A stretch of 36,711 nt of DNA from Clostridiales bacterium DTU070 (GTDB lineage: Bacteria; Bacillota; Clostridia; DSM-8532). Of this stretch, positions 15,960 to 24,985 are shown piece by piece. The notes beneath the pieces were generated by a model. It had not been told where the DNA came from and made no database searches. It was given only the letters and a program-made list of their open reading frames with translations. The translations under genes were made by a program, and so were the position numbers. The stretch spans positions 101,832 to 138,542 of the forward strand of contig LFSH01000082.1 of NCBI GenBank assembly GCA_001513105.1. The letters are read 5' to 3'. Each line of letters starts with the position of its first letter. Position 1 is the first letter of the stretch.

Positions 15960-16868
15960 ATGGCTAACAAGAGTGATTTTAAATATGCCAATTATACAAA
16001 AAGCAAAGCCATAGATCTGGCTGCCGATATTTTCATATACATTACCGTAGCATTGCTGTCCATTTTATGCGTGCTGCCTTTTATACATGTAATTGCGAAA
16101 TCCTTAAGCTCCGATGCAAAGGTTACCAGTCAGCTTGTTTACCTTATACCGAAGGATTTCAACCTTAAGGCATACAAAAGCGTATTCGGCGACCCGTCAA
16201 TGATCAGGTCATTGTGGCAAACCATCAAGGTTACCGTATTATTTACCGCGCTTGGAATGTTTTTAACGATATGTGCCGCATATCCGCTGACAAGAAAGCG
16301 TCTTAAAGGGCGGAACATCATTTCGATATTCTTTATAATTACACTTTATTTCAGCGGCGGTATTATTCCTGATTATTTGCTGATGCACAGGCTGGGTCTG
16401 TTGAACAATTCGGCATCCCTGATACTTCCTCTTGCCTTCAGTGCTTATAATATGATAATAATGAGGACCTCGATACAGTCAACAGTACCGGACAGCCTTG
16501 AGGAGTCCGCGTTCCTGGACGGTGCAGGCGACATAAGGATTCTTGTACAGATTGTGCTTCCGCTGTGTAAGCCGATTATCGCAACATTGTGCCTGTTCTA
16601 CGCGGTTGGACGCTGGAACGCATACCAGGATTCGGTTTTCTATATTACAAGACAACCCTTGTACCTGCTCCAGCATAAACTGAACCTGTTGATTCAGACA
16701 ACTAACACCACCCTCACCTCGTCCGAGGCACAACCAGATACCGTAACCAATCCTGAGGTAATTAAATCAGCATGTATTATATTTGCTACATTGCCAATCA
16801 TTATAACATACCCCTTTGTTCAGAAGTATTTTGTGAAGGGTGTAATGATTGGTGCCGTTAAAGGTTGA
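15960..16868 (+). CDS. sugar ABC transporter permease, LplC/YtcP type (CUT1)
   Basis: 302 aa. Six hydrophobic segments; N-terminal DIFIYITVALLSILCVLPFIHVIAKSLSS is typical of the YtcP/LplC subgroup. The EAA motif reads EESAFLDGAGDIRILVQIVLPLCKP, and the C-terminus FVQKYFVKGVMIGAVKG is the family hallmark. GAAAGGGG precedes the ATG. It forms the membrane channel with the LplB-type subunit encoded just upstream. The substrate is set by the binding protein, so it cannot be read here. Confidence 0.93.
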   Translation: MANKSDFKYANYTKSKAIDLAADIFIYITVALLSILCVLPFIHVIAKSLSSDAKVTSQLVYLIPKDFNLKAYKSVFGDPSMIRSLWQTIKVTVLFTALGMFLTICAAYPLTRKRLKGRNIISIFFIITLYFSGGIIPDYLLMHRLGLLNNSASLILPLAFSAYNMIIMRTSIQSTVPDSLEESAFLDGAGDIRILVQIVLPLCKPIIATLCLFYAVGRWNAYQDSVFYITRQPLYLLQHKLNLLIQTTNTTLTSSEAQPDTVTNPEVIKSACIIFATLPIIITYPFVQKYFVKGVMIGAVKG

Positions 16869-16923
16869 TAGCAATAAACCTGAACAAGGTTTAATTGACT
16901 ATAAAAAGTTAGGAGGATTAATC

Positions 16924-18555
16924 ATGAGGAGAAAATCGACAAGAACAGTATTTGTTATTCTGTCTTTACTGCTTGTTGCGGTATTGCTTGCCGCCTGTGG
17001 TACAGATACTCCGAAAACTACCCCGGGTAATGAAACTACACCGACTGGTGCAGCCCTGGAAGACGACAAAGTATTCAAAAATCGGGTTACCATTCAAATC
17101 CCGGTTTACGACCGCGGTGTAGAAGGACTTCCGCCGGTTGACGACAACTATTGGACCCGTTGGATCCAGAAGGAATTCGGAGACAAGAACAATATTACTG
17201 TTGAGTATGTCGCAATTCCAAGAAGCGACGAAGTAAACAAGTTCAATATGCTTCTTGCAGCAGGTGACGCTCCGGACATCATTTTCCACTACGACTTCCC
17301 GGCAGCCGTTGCTTACTATGATGCAGGTGCAATTCAGAAAATTGACATTGACATGCTGAAACAATATGCTCCTACTTATTATCAGAAAAACGTTGACCTT
17401 GACATGCTCAAATACGGTGTCCTGGATGGTGAGCAATACTTTATCTTTGCAAGCCGCCCGACCGCATACAACTGGCTTACAATGATCCGTCAGGACTGGC
17501 TTGACAAGGTTAATATGTCAATGCCGACGAATCTTGATGAGTACATCAATGTATTAAGGGCATTCCGTGACAACAAGCTCGGCGGACCGAACACAATTCC
17601 TGCAGCTCACAGGCTTCCTTATCCGAACGGATATTTCGCAAATGCATACCGTCCTTATCCGATACCCGAGGAAGAACTGGCACTGTATTCCGACCTCTCA
17701 GTTGTGGCTTTGACATGGGAACCTGTAAAACAGAATATCAAAACCGACAACCTGTTATGGAATGAAGGATTGATCAGCCAGAACTTCGCTCTTGACTCAG
17801 ACGGAACAAAAGCCAAGGCCGATTTTGTGAACGGTGTTGCGGGAGTTTACGGTGACTACCTGACAAAGGAAGGAATCATCGATGTTCTCCTTTCCAACGT
17901 TCCTGATGCAAAACTTTCATTGCTGCCTGCCACAGCAGGAGTTCCAAAGGGCGGAGTACCTGCTGAACGTGCATACTGGCCGTTTGGAATGATTATCGGC
18001 TTCAACTCGGCATCAAGCGAAGATGAAGTAAAAGCTACTATGATGCTTCTTGAGTGGATGATCCAGCCCGATGTACTGTTCACTCTCCAGAACGGTATTG
18101 AAGGCAAAACTTATACAATGGGTGAGGACGGACTGCCCGTTGCCATTGGAGATTACAAAGGCGAAGAACGCATGAACTACAACTCCAACAAGGATATGTG
18201 GTGTCTTGTAATCGAAGGTAAGGACTATGGCAGCGAAGAAGCTAACCTGAAGGTCCAGATGACCACCTTTGCACCCGACGGATTCGAATACCTGATCAAG
18301 GACAGGTATGAAGAATGTATTGCAAACCAGAAGTACTGGTACACAGACTTCCTGTTCGACGTAGGTATTCCCGCTGTTTCCGAGTATAAATCCATACTGC
18401 AGGAAAAATTCCAGGAATACTACACAGCATTGGTAATGTGCGATCCTTCAGAATTTGACGCTCTTTATGAGAAATACTGCAAGGAATACCTTGATGCAGG
18501 ATTCCAGAAGATTATAGACCAGAAGAAAGAAGCCTACGAAAGAATGAAGAAGTAA
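16924..18555 (+). CDS. extracellular sugar-binding lipoprotein of the ABC transporter (LplA type)
   Basis: 543 aa from the ATG at 16924, which has AGGAGG upstream; an in-frame GTG at 16849 lies inside the preceding permease gene and is not the start. The lipoprotein signal is MRRKSTRTVFVILSLLLVAV followed by LLAAC, with the lipidated Cys at 25. A Thr/Pro-rich linker and a type-2 solute-binding fold follow. That fold includes LLAAGDAPDIIFHYD and, near the C-terminus, SSEDEVKATMMLLEWM, both frequent in the family. Several Trp and Tyr (WTRW, NWLTMIRQDWL, KYWYTDF) could stack on sugar rings. With cellobiose phosphorylase next door, cello-oligosaccharides or other beta-glucosides are the guess; this is inference from context. 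Confidence 0.92.
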   Translation: MRRKSTRTVFVILSLLLVAVLLAACGTDTPKTTPGNETTPTGAALEDDKVFKNRVTIQIPVYDRGVEGLPPVDDNYWTRWIQKEFGDKNNITVEYVAIPRSDEVNKFNMLLAAGDAPDIIFHYDFPAAVAYYDAGAIQKIDIDMLKQYAPTYYQKNVDLDMLKYGVLDGEQYFIFASRPTAYNWLTMIRQDWLDKVNMSMPTNLDEYINVLRAFRDNKLGGPNTIPAAHRLPYPNGYFANAYRPYPIPEEELALYSDLSVVALTWEPVKQNIKTDNLLWNEGLISQNFALDSDGTKAKADFVNGVAGVYGDYLTKEGIIDVLLSNVPDAKLSLLPATAGVPKGGVPAERAYWPFGMIIGFNSASSEDEVKATMMLLEWMIQPDVLFTLQNGIEGKTYTMGEDGLPVAIGDYKGEERMNYNSNKDMWCLVIEGKDYGSEEANLKVQMTTFAPDGFEYLIKDRYEECIANQKYWYTDFLFDVGIPAVSEYKSILQEKFQEYYTALVMCDPSEFDALYEKYCKEYLDAGFQKIIDQKKEAYERMKK

Positions 18556-18564
18556 AAAATATTA

Positions 18565-18598
18565 AAAAAAGAGCCGGTTTTTCAAACCGGCTTTTTTA
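18565..18598. terminator. strong bidirectional terminator between the ABC operon and cellobiose phosphorylase
   Basis: AGCCGGTTT (18572-18580) and AAACCGGCT (18584-18592) form a nine-pair stem. It is flanked by seven A on the left and six T on the right, so it works on both strands for the convergent genes. Confidence 0.92.
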
Positions 18599-18607
18599 AT
18601 GTAAAGA

Positions 18608-18680
18608 TTACATTCCTGAATAGGGAGCCATTATGGAATGTAACACGATTGTGAGGAGGATATATGCAAAACAAAACAAA
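18608..18680 (+). other. hairpin, strong RBS and six-codon mini-ORF, probably the stub of a lost gene
   Basis: TTACATTCC (18608-18616) is the inverted copy of GGAATGTAA (18635-18643). It is followed by GTGAGGAGGATAT and an ATG at 18663 that reads MQNKTK and stops at TAG. Right after it the phosphorylase gene ends on the opposite strand. A perfect start region without a gene body suggests that a former fourth plus-strand gene of the transport operon was replaced or deleted. A regulatory mini-ORF is the alternative. Confidence 0.35.
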
Positions 18681-18684
18681 GTAG

Positions 18685-21120
18685 CTAACCCATAACAACA
18701 ATCACATTATGTTCACTGCCTTTTTCGGATACCGGCAGAATATTTCCGTCAATCTCCCTGCCGTCCATGATTACTTTCTTAACACCTTTGCATATATGAT
18801 CAGGATTCTGAACCTCGATATTATACCTTGCCTCCCTGAATTCTCTTGTAACCTTGAATCCATCCCATGATGCGGGTATGCACGGATCTACCATAAGTCC
18901 GTCATACGCCGGCCTGATGCCGAGAATATACTGGGTTATCGCAACATAGTTCCAGGCTGCCGTACCGGTCAGCCAGGAGTTCTTTGCCTCGCCGAAGCGG
19001 ACCGCATCCCTTCCGGCTATCATCTGCGAGTATACATACGGCTCTGTCCTGTGAATATCACTGATGTCTTCAATATATGCGGGCGCTATTTTTGCATATA
19101 CTTCGAAGGCCCTGTCGCCGCGGCCTATTACTGTCTCAGCGATGGCAATCCAGGGATTGTTGTGGCAGAAAATCCCCGCATTCTCTTTATAACCGGGCGG
19201 ATATGACGAAATCTCGCCCAGGTTCAGGTAGTATTCACTGTATGCCGGTGTCTGGAGTATTATTCCGTACTTTGTATCAAGCCTTTCCTTTACCGAATCA
19301 AGGGCTTTTTGGGCAAGACCTTCTTTAACGCCTATTCCGGCCATGACACAGAACCCCTGCGGCTCGATAAAGATTTGCCCTTCTTTGCATTCCCTGCTGC
19401 CTACTTTATTCCCGTAATGGTCGTAGGCCCTGAGGAACCATTCTCCGTCATAGCCATACTCAAGCACCGTCTCAGCCATTTTATCAATGTGCTTCTGTGC
19501 CTCCTGCGCCTCTTCGTTATATCCAAGCCTTCTGCAAAGCTCAACATACTCAGGTCCTATTGCCACAAACATGCCGGCTATGAACACCGATTCGGCAACC
19601 CTGCCGTCAATGAGCCCGCAGGTCTGGAAGGATTCATCGGGCTCGGTGGAGAAACAGTTCAGGTTAAGGCAGTCGTTCCAGTCTGCCCTTCCGATAAGCG
19701 GCAGGCCATGAGGCCCAAGGTTATTTATAACATGATAAAATGAACGCTTCAGGTGCTCAAAAAGCGTGTCCTTCTTATTCTCGTCACAGTCAAACGGAAC
19801 CATTTCATTCAGAATATCAATATCCCCTGTTTCCTTGATATATTGGGCGGTTGCCAGGATAAGCCACAGCGGATCATCATTGAAACCGCTTCCTATATCG
19901 GAATTCCCTTTCTTTGTAAGTGGCTGGTACTGATGATATGCACTTCCGTCCTCAAGCTGCGTTGATGCTATATCTATAATTCTCTGCCTTGCCCTTTCTG
20001 GTACCTGGTGAACGAAACCGAGCAGGTCCTGGTTGGAATCCCTGAAACCCATTCCCCTGCCGATTCCTGACTCAAAATACGAAGCGCTCCTCGACATGTT
20101 GAACGTAACCATGCACTGGTACGGATTCCAGATATTCACCATGCGGTTCAGCCTTTCATCGTGGCTCTGCACCGTGTATTTTGAGCAAAGCCCTGTCCAG
20201 TAATCCCTGAGTTCGTTAAAAGCCTTTTCAACGCAGGAATCATCAATAAAGCGCTTCTGCATCTCTATTGCTCTTTTCTTGTTTATTACGCCTTTTCTCT
20301 CCCATTTCTCTTCATTCGGGTTTTCAACATAGCCTAATACGAAAATAAAGCTCTTCTGTTCCCCGGGTTTCAGGTTCATTTTTATGAAATGGGATGCTAT
20401 CGGGGACCAGCCGCTGGCTATTGAATTTGAGGCCTTGCCTGCCGCAACATTCTGCGGGGAATCAAAGCCGTTGTAAAGGCCCAGAAAGGTCTCCCTGTCG
20501 GAGTCAAAACCGTCAATCGGGGAATTAACCCAGTAAAATGCGTAGTGGTTTCTTCTTTCCCTGTACTCTGTTTTATGGTAAATTGCCGTTCCTTCAACTT
20601 CAACCTCGCCGGTACTGAAGTTTCTCTGGAAGTTGGTCATATCATCCATTGCATTCCACAGGCAGAATTCAACGAATGAGAACAGTGATATTTCCTTCTC
20701 CTCATCGGTCTTATTCCTGATTACAACCTGGTTTACCTCCCCGTTGTAATCGAGGGGAACAAAGGACAGCTGGCTTGCTTCAATACCGTTGCGTTCGCCT
20801 GTGATGCGGGTATACCCGAGGCCATGCCTGCATTCATACCTGTCAAGTTTTCTCTTAACGGGCATCCACCCGGGTGTCCAGTAATCCCCGTTGTCGTATA
20901 TGTAGAAATATCTTCCGCCGTTATCGACCGGCACATTGTTGTAGCGGTATCTTGTAACGCGCCTTAACCTTGCATCGCGGTAGAAACAGTAACCACCTGA
21001 AGTATTTGAGATAAGCGAAAAGAAATCCTGGCAGCCAAGGTAGTTAATCCACGGGTAAGGAGTTGTTGGAGTTGTAATTACATACTCCCTGTTTAGGTCA
21101 TCAAAATAACCGAACTTCAC
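18685..21120 (-). CDS. cbp: cellobiose phosphorylase, glycoside hydrolase family 94
   Basis: 811 aa, the length of clostridial cellobiose phosphorylases and well short of cellodextrin phosphorylases (about 980). The cytoplasmic enzyme splits cellobiose with phosphate into glucose-1-phosphate and glucose, saving ATP. The N-terminus [20 protein letters not shown] and PYPWINYLG are the family hallmark, and the [11 protein letters not shown] block (from about residue 477) carries the catalytic aspartate. [20 protein letters not shown] and GLMVDPCIP near the C-terminus are also typical. The start is GTG at 21120 with AGGGGGA seven bases before. A LacI-type operator lies 22 bp upstream, identical to one at the lacI promoter. 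It shares a bidirectional terminator with the ABC operon, which probably imports its substrate. Confidence 0.94.
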   Translation of the reverse strand: MKFGYFDDLNREYVITTPTTPYPWINYLGCQDFFSLISNTSGGYCFYRDARLRRVTRYRYNNVPVDNGGRYFYIYDNGDYWTPGWMPVKRKLDRYECRHGLGYTRITGERNGIEASQLSFVPLDYNGEVNQVVIRNKTDEEKEISLFSFVEFCLWNAMDDMTNFQRNFSTGEVEVEGTAIYHKTEYRERRNHYAFYWVNSPIDGFDSDRETFLGLYNGFDSPQNVAAGKASNSIASGWSPIASHFIKMNLKPGEQKSFIFVLGYVENPNEEKWERKGVINKKRAIEMQKRFIDDSCVEKAFNELRDYWTGLCSKYTVQSHDERLNRMVNIWNPYQCMVTFNMSRSASYFESGIGRGMGFRDSNQDLLGFVHQVPERARQRIIDIASTQLEDGSAYHQYQPLTKKGNSDIGSGFNDDPLWLILATAQYIKETGDIDILNEMVPFDCDENKKDTLFEHLKRSFYHVINNLGPHGLPLIGRADWNDCLNLNCFSTEPDESFQTCGLIDGRVAESVFIAGMFVAIGPEYVELCRRLGYNEEAQEAQKHIDKMAETVLEYGYDGEWFLRAYDHYGNKVGSRECKEGQIFIEPQGFCVMAGIGVKEGLAQKALDSVKERLDTKYGIILQTPAYSEYYLNLGEISSYPPGYKENAGIFCHNNPWIAIAETVIGRGDRAFEVYAKIAPAYIEDISDIHRTEPYVYSQMIAGRDAVRFGEAKNSWLTGTAAWNYVAITQYILGIRPAYDGLMVDPCIPASWDGFKVTREFREARYNIEVQNPDHICKGVKKVIMDGREIDGNILPVSEKGSEHNVIVVMG

Positions 21121-21140
21121 AATAAATCCCCCTTTGTTCT

Positions 21141-21155
21141 GTGAACGCGCGTTTA
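21141..21155. promoter_or_regulatory. LacI-type operator before cellobiose phosphorylase
   Basis: GTGAACGCGCGTTTA carries the perfect palindrome AACGCGCGTT and is identical over 15 bp to the site at 22322-22336. It lies 21-35 bp upstream of the GTG start, where bound repressor would block transcription. I see no clear -10/-35 pair for this gene; it may be read partly from the lacI promoter. Confidence 0.75.
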
Positions 21156-21262
21156 TTTGTTTTTATCAACAACCTGAGCGGTAATGCATCATTTCCGGCA
21201 GCAATTTTATTCCGGAACCCGGCCTTTTCCCATCCGGAACCCTGATGCATGGCGGCAGGCGC

Positions 21263-22309
21263 TTAATGCGGCCCTGCACAGCTGTCTCTTACGACCAGCT
21301 CAGTTTCAAGGTTAAATATATTTATATTGCCTGATGTAGCTCCTATCATTCTCAGAACCTCGTCCACAGCTTTCTGCGCCATTGAATAAAGCGGCACACG
21401 GACTGTTGTGAGTGCGGGTTTTACCAGCGAAGCAGGCATAATATCATCAAAACCTGTAATTGAAATATCTTCCGGTATGTTGAGCCTGCTGTTCTGCAAT
21501 ACTTCTATCGCCGACAAAGCCATGTCGTCATTGCAGCAAACCAGGGCTGTAGGGAGCTTTCCATGATTAACCAGTTTTAAAACTTCCTGCGCCGCCGTCT
21601 TCTTTATGAATTCTCCCTTCAGTACCCATTCTTCCATCGGGCTGAACCCGTATTCATCCAGTACTTCCCGGTAGGCTTCATACCGCACTCTTCCCGAGTA
21701 TGTGTTCATTCTTCCGCTGAGTATTCCAATATCTCTGTGTCCAAGGCTTATCAGGTACTCAATTACTTTCCGTATACCTTCGTCATCTGTGCAGTTTATT
21801 ACGGCCACCCTGCCTTTTTTTATCCTCTGTAAAATCTTCTCCGATGAATAGTCAATAACCGAAAAGGGATAACCCATGGCCGCAACATCTGCTATTACAT
21901 CAATTTCCTTCTCGGTTCCTACAATAATTCCCGCATCGATTCTTCTTTCAACAAAAGCCTGCTTTATCTTTTCATAGTCCTTCACCGTGTATATGGAGTT
22001 AACCAAAACATATATACCGTTGGCGTTAGCCCTGTCAATAACCGCGTCAACAAACGGAGAAAAGTAATTGTTCCTGTATATGTGATTCTCATTTGTTCTT
22101 TCAGCTATACTTACGATAAAAAGACCTATTGTGTCTGTTTTTTTGCCTGCAAGAACCCTGGCCGAGTTATTGGGGTGGAAATGGTACCGCTCAATAACCT
22201 CCATAACTTTTTTACGGGTTTCTTCAGGTACATTCTTGTAATTATTGATAACTCTTGACACGGTGCTCCTGGAAACACCGGCAAGCCTTGCAATATCTTC
22301 ACTTTTCAT
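21263..22309 (-). CDS. LacI-family transcriptional repressor
   Basis: 348 aa, a normal size. The N-terminal helix-turn-helix and hinge (residues 1-58) read MKSEDIARLAGVSRSTVSRV, then INNYKNVPEETRKKVMEVIE and NNSARVLAGKKTDTIGLF. A periplasmic-binding-protein-like effector domain follows, with typical TALVCCNDDMALSAIEVLQ and IPEDISITGFDD motifs. The gene lies 140 bp upstream of cellobiose phosphorylase on the same strand. Its own promoter overlaps a copy of the operator, so autorepression plus control of the phosphorylase is likely. The inducer is presumably a cello-oligosaccharide or a sugar phosphate. The RBS before the ATG is weak, in keeping with low expression. Confidence 0.92.
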   Translation of the reverse strand: MKSEDIARLAGVSRSTVSRVINNYKNVPEETRKKVMEVIERYHFHPNNSARVLAGKKTDTIGLFIVSIAERTNENHIYRNNYFSPFVDAVIDRANANGIYVLVNSIYTVKDYEKIKQAFVERRIDAGIIVGTEKEIDVIADVAAMGYPFSVIDYSSEKILQRIKKGRVAVINCTDDEGIRKVIEYLISLGHRDIGILSGRMNTYSGRVRYEAYREVLDEYGFSPMEEWVLKGEFIKKTAAQEVLKLVNHGKLPTALVCCNDDMALSAIEVLQNSRLNIPEDISITGFDDIMPASLVKPALTTVRVPLYSMAQKAVDEVLRMIGATSGNINIFNLETELVVRDSCAGPH

Positions 22310-22321
22310 AAGAAAATCACC

Positions 22322-22336
22322 GTGAACGCGCGTTTA
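22322..22336. promoter_or_regulatory. LacI-type operator at the lacI promoter
   Basis: GTGAACGCGCGTTTA, identical to the site at 21141-21155. On the minus strand it starts seven bases after the -10 box, covering the likely transcription start, the classic place for autorepression. Confidence 0.78.
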
Positions 22337-22343
22337 CAATTCT

Positions 22344-22372
22344 ATTATACATTTATTTCCCCGTAAAATCAA
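22344..22372 (-). promoter_or_regulatory. sigma-A promoter of lacI
   Basis: TTGATT (22367-22372), a 17-bp spacer and a perfect TATAAT (22344-22349) lie on the minus strand 35 bp before the start codon. Confidence 0.75.
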
Positions 22373-22565
22373 TAATAAAATTGCAAGCGCATCTATCTTT
22401 CCCGGGCACTTGCATGATATCTTTCTCCTGCAATAACATATAAATGCTGAAGATATCGTGCAATGCGGAGGACTTTACAGCGGGACGCATTTTCAAAATC
22501 TTACGCAGGAAAATGGTACAAGCATGCCGGCAGAAGGCCTGCCCGAACGGAGTATTGATTCGGGC

Positions 22566-22595
22566 AATAAAAAAAGTGCTTCTGGCGGGAAGCAC
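22566..22595 (-). terminator. terminator of tRNA-Gly
   Basis: GTGCTTC (22576-22582) pairs with GAAGCAC (22589-22595), and a run of seven T follows on the minus strand. It begins just 8 bp after the tRNA. The stretch from here to the lacI promoter holds no gene. Confidence 0.85.
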
Positions 22596-22603
22596 AATAA
22601 ATA

Positions 22604-22677
22604 TGGAGCGGGTGATGGGAATCGAACCCACACAGTCAGCTTGGGAAGCTGATATTCTACCACTAAATTACACCCGC
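22604..22677 (-). tRNA. tRNA-Gly (anticodon CCC)
   Basis: Minus strand: acceptor GCGGGTG / CACCCGC, a D-arm with TTTAGTGGTAGAA, and anticodon stem TCAGC/GCTGA around TTCCCAA giving anticodon CCC, which reads GGG. The T-arm is built on GGTTCGATTCC and the CCA end is encoded. 74 nt. Confidence 0.95.
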
Positions 22678-22763
22678 ACTAAGATAAGTTTAGAATAATT
22701 TTATCACATTATTCAGGCATTGAGAAGTATAATCCGAAAAATTTTATCCTGTTAAACAGCAGT

Positions 22764-24473
22764 TTAATCAATATTTTTATCTATCGCAAAGCGGAGAATT
22801 TTCCTCGAAGTATTCTTCGGGAATTCCTCGTTCCTGATCTTAACCATCTTTACGGCCTTGTATGAAACCATTCTGCTGTTTATTTTCCTGATCTCTTCGT
22901 TGAAATAAGCCTGTGCATCTTCTATTCCCTTAAGGCTCAGGGCATCGTAGTCGGGAAAGATTTCTGCAACAATAACCTCCTTGCTTTTCTGGGCTTTGCT
23001 TTCACCCGCATAAACAACAACTTCGGATACACCGTAAATCCTTGATATTTCGCTCTCGATCTCCTCGGGATATACATTCTTGCCGTTGCTGAGGACTATT
23101 ATGTTTTTGATTCTGCCGGTGATATAAAGCCAGCCATCTTCGTCAAGTTTGCCATAATCCCCTGTCATGAAATAGCCTTCCTCGTCGAAGACGGCAGCGG
23201 TTGCCTCGGGATTCTTGTAATACCCGAGCATCACGTTGGGGCCCTTTACACAGATTTCGCCCTCGCCGTTTTCGTCCGGGTCCTTGATTTTTACCTGTTC
23301 ACCGATAATGGGTATTCCGACGCTTCCTTTTTTCTGGTATTCATTGCGGTTGCATGAAACCAGCGGAGCACATTCGGTTATTCCGTAACCGTTCAGAATG
23401 GTTATTCCAAATGCGGTAAAATCGTCGATTATATCCTGGTTCAGGCTGGCACCGCCGCAGATAATGAATTGAAGCTTGCCGCCGAAGAAATTGTGAATGC
23501 TTCTAAAAAACGTCCTGCGCAAATCAATGCCTATTTTCAGCAAGGCATTGCTGATCTTTATCAAAAACCTGAGCATTTTCGCCTTGCCGCTTTTTTCGGC
23601 CGTCTGCCATATTTTCTTGTGCATTGTTTCAACAAACAGCGGTACCAGGACCAGGTGCGAAGGCTTTTGCTCCTGGATTTCCTCAAGAATATACCTGAGG
23701 CCGCTGGATATATAAATGGTTGACCCCTGGGCATAATGCCCCACGAAATTCACCGTTGAACCATAAGTATGATGGGGCGGCAGCACATTCATTGTTTTCG
23801 GGGTTATTGCAAACAAGTACATACCCTGGGTCATATCAGTAACAATATTCTTCTGTGAAAGCATTACCCCTTTTCCCCTGCCCGTTGTGCCAGAGGTGAA
23901 AACTATCGTGGCAAGGCGCTCGGCATCAATTTCATAGTCGTAATAGGAATTGTCGCCGTTTTTAAACCTCTCACTCCCCCTCCGGACAATGTCGGGGAGG
24001 TTCAGTGCGCCTTCCATACCGGCCTCACGCATGCAGATGTATGTTTTTACCTTAGGTATCTTATCCCGTATCGACTCGATTTTATCTTCTACCAGGGTAC
24101 TGTAAAATACTGCTTCACAATCTGCGAAATCCATTATACCCGCCATTTCATCAGCAGGGAGATCCTTGTCGATGGGAACGGTAACCGCACCAATGGACAT
24201 AAGGCTGAAATATGAGCATATCCATTCGTATGAGCTTTCGCCGATCAACGCAACATGTTTGTCCCTAAGGCCCATACTGATAAGTTCGGTGCCCATATCC
24301 CTGATATAATCCCTTGCCTCCGCATACGTCACATCAACGGTTTCCTTGTCGCGCGGATTTTTCTTGTATGAAATTGCAATCCTGTCCGGATATTTTTTGG
24401 CCACGTTTTCGGTCATAACCCTGAAATTCTCGAAAACGGTGGTTTCATACAGCGGATAATTCTTTTTTCTCAT
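22764..24473 (-). CDS. AMP-forming acyl-CoA synthetase/ligase (long-chain type)
   Basis: 569 aa member of the ANL superfamily, which activates a carboxylic acid with ATP to an acyl-adenylate and then usually to acyl-CoA. The P-loop-like motif TSGTTGRGKG starts at residue 193, the A5 motif is GYGITECAPLVS, and TGDYGKLDEDGWLYITGR is followed by KNIIVLSNGKNVYPEEIE. The catalytic lysine near the C-terminus (NTSRKILR) is present. The N-terminus FENFRVMTENVAKKYPDRIA matches long-chain fatty-acid CoA ligases. There is no membrane segment. AAGGAG precedes the ATG. A 14-bp palindrome lies about 165 bp upstream. The acid substrate is not readable. Confidence 0.9.
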   Translation of the reverse strand: MRKKNYPLYETTVFENFRVMTENVAKKYPDRIAISYKKNPRDKETVDVTYAEARDYIRDMGTELISMGLRDKHVALIGESSYEWICSYFSLMSIGAVTVPIDKDLPADEMAGIMDFADCEAVFYSTLVEDKIESIRDKIPKVKTYICMREAGMEGALNLPDIVRRGSERFKNGDNSYYDYEIDAERLATIVFTSGTTGRGKGVMLSQKNIVTDMTQGMYLFAITPKTMNVLPPHHTYGSTVNFVGHYAQGSTIYISSGLRYILEEIQEQKPSHLVLVPLFVETMHKKIWQTAEKSGKAKMLRFLIKISNALLKIGIDLRRTFFRSIHNFFGGKLQFIICGGASLNQDIIDDFTAFGITILNGYGITECAPLVSCNRNEYQKKGSVGIPIIGEQVKIKDPDENGEGEICVKGPNVMLGYYKNPEATAAVFDEEGYFMTGDYGKLDEDGWLYITGRIKNIIVLSNGKNVYPEEIESEISRIYGVSEVVVYAGESKAQKSKEVIVAEIFPDYDALSLKGIEDAQAYFNEEIRKINSRMVSYKAVKMVKIRNEEFPKNTSRKILRFAIDKNID

Positions 24474-24637
24474 ATGTTACTCGCTCCTTGCATAATGAAA
24501 CAGCAAAACCCGCTTATTATCTTTTTCCCGCAACCTGTATCCCCCTGGACAAAAACGTTTCCTGCTGAAGCGTGAATTGCATAAAAAAATAACAAGCTGA
24601 ATCTGTACCAATTATATTTTATTGCTGTTATATTTTA

Positions 24638-24651
24638 TTGACTTCTGTCAA
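24638..24651. promoter_or_regulatory. palindrome upstream of the acyl-CoA synthetase, possible operator
   Basis: TTGACTTCTGTCAA: two inverted TTGAC arms with a 4-bp centre, in an AT-rich gap. TTGACA on the minus strand could also be a -35 element. The rest of the 24474-24765 gap shows no gene. Confidence 0.3.
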
Positions 24652-24765
24652 ATATATCAGGGAAATTGCAGTAACAATTTCCAGGAAATCTTCATCAAAG
24701 CAGTAAATATAAAAATATTATCTATTCTATTTTAATTCTTCCCGGGGAAAATATCAATAACCCAA

Positions 24766-24963
24766 TTAACTCGGGCTTTCCGTAACAACTTTCTTCATGT
24801 TTTTTTCAAATTTGCTGCGCGGTATCATAACCTGGTGACCGCATTTCTGGCATTCCATTCGGATATCCGCTCCTGTACGCACCACTTTCCATATTTTGCT
24901 CCCGCAGGGATGAGGTTTCTTCATTTCTACCAGATCACCCAGTTTAAACTCCTTACCGGCCAT
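24766..24963 (-). CDS. DUF951 family protein
   Basis: 65 aa, the size of the family (PF06107). The signature GDLVEMKKPHPCGSKIWKVV, then RTGADIRMECQKCGHQVMIP and RSKFEKNMKKV, is complete. The Cys in PHPCG and the CxxC pair (QKCGH region) could bind a metal. The family is widespread in Firmicutes, often near chromosome-partition or GTPase genes, and its function is unknown. AGGAGG precedes the ATG. It follows the STAS gene by 22 bp, so the two form one operon. Confidence 0.9.
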   Translation of the reverse strand: MAGKEFKLGDLVEMKKPHPCGSKIWKVVRTGADIRMECQKCGHQVMIPRSKFEKNMKKVVTESPS

Positions 24964-24985
24964 GCAAAACCTCCTCTGAAAGTGT

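Noticed and set aside
22541-22565. GCCCGAA/TTCGGGC hairpin near tRNA-Gly
   Set aside because: Tested as a terminator, but the T run is on the wrong side for both strands; it belongs after the real tRNA terminator.
22444-22698. 84-codon plus-strand ORF
   Set aside because: It overlaps tRNA-Gly and its terminator on the other strand; no RBS.
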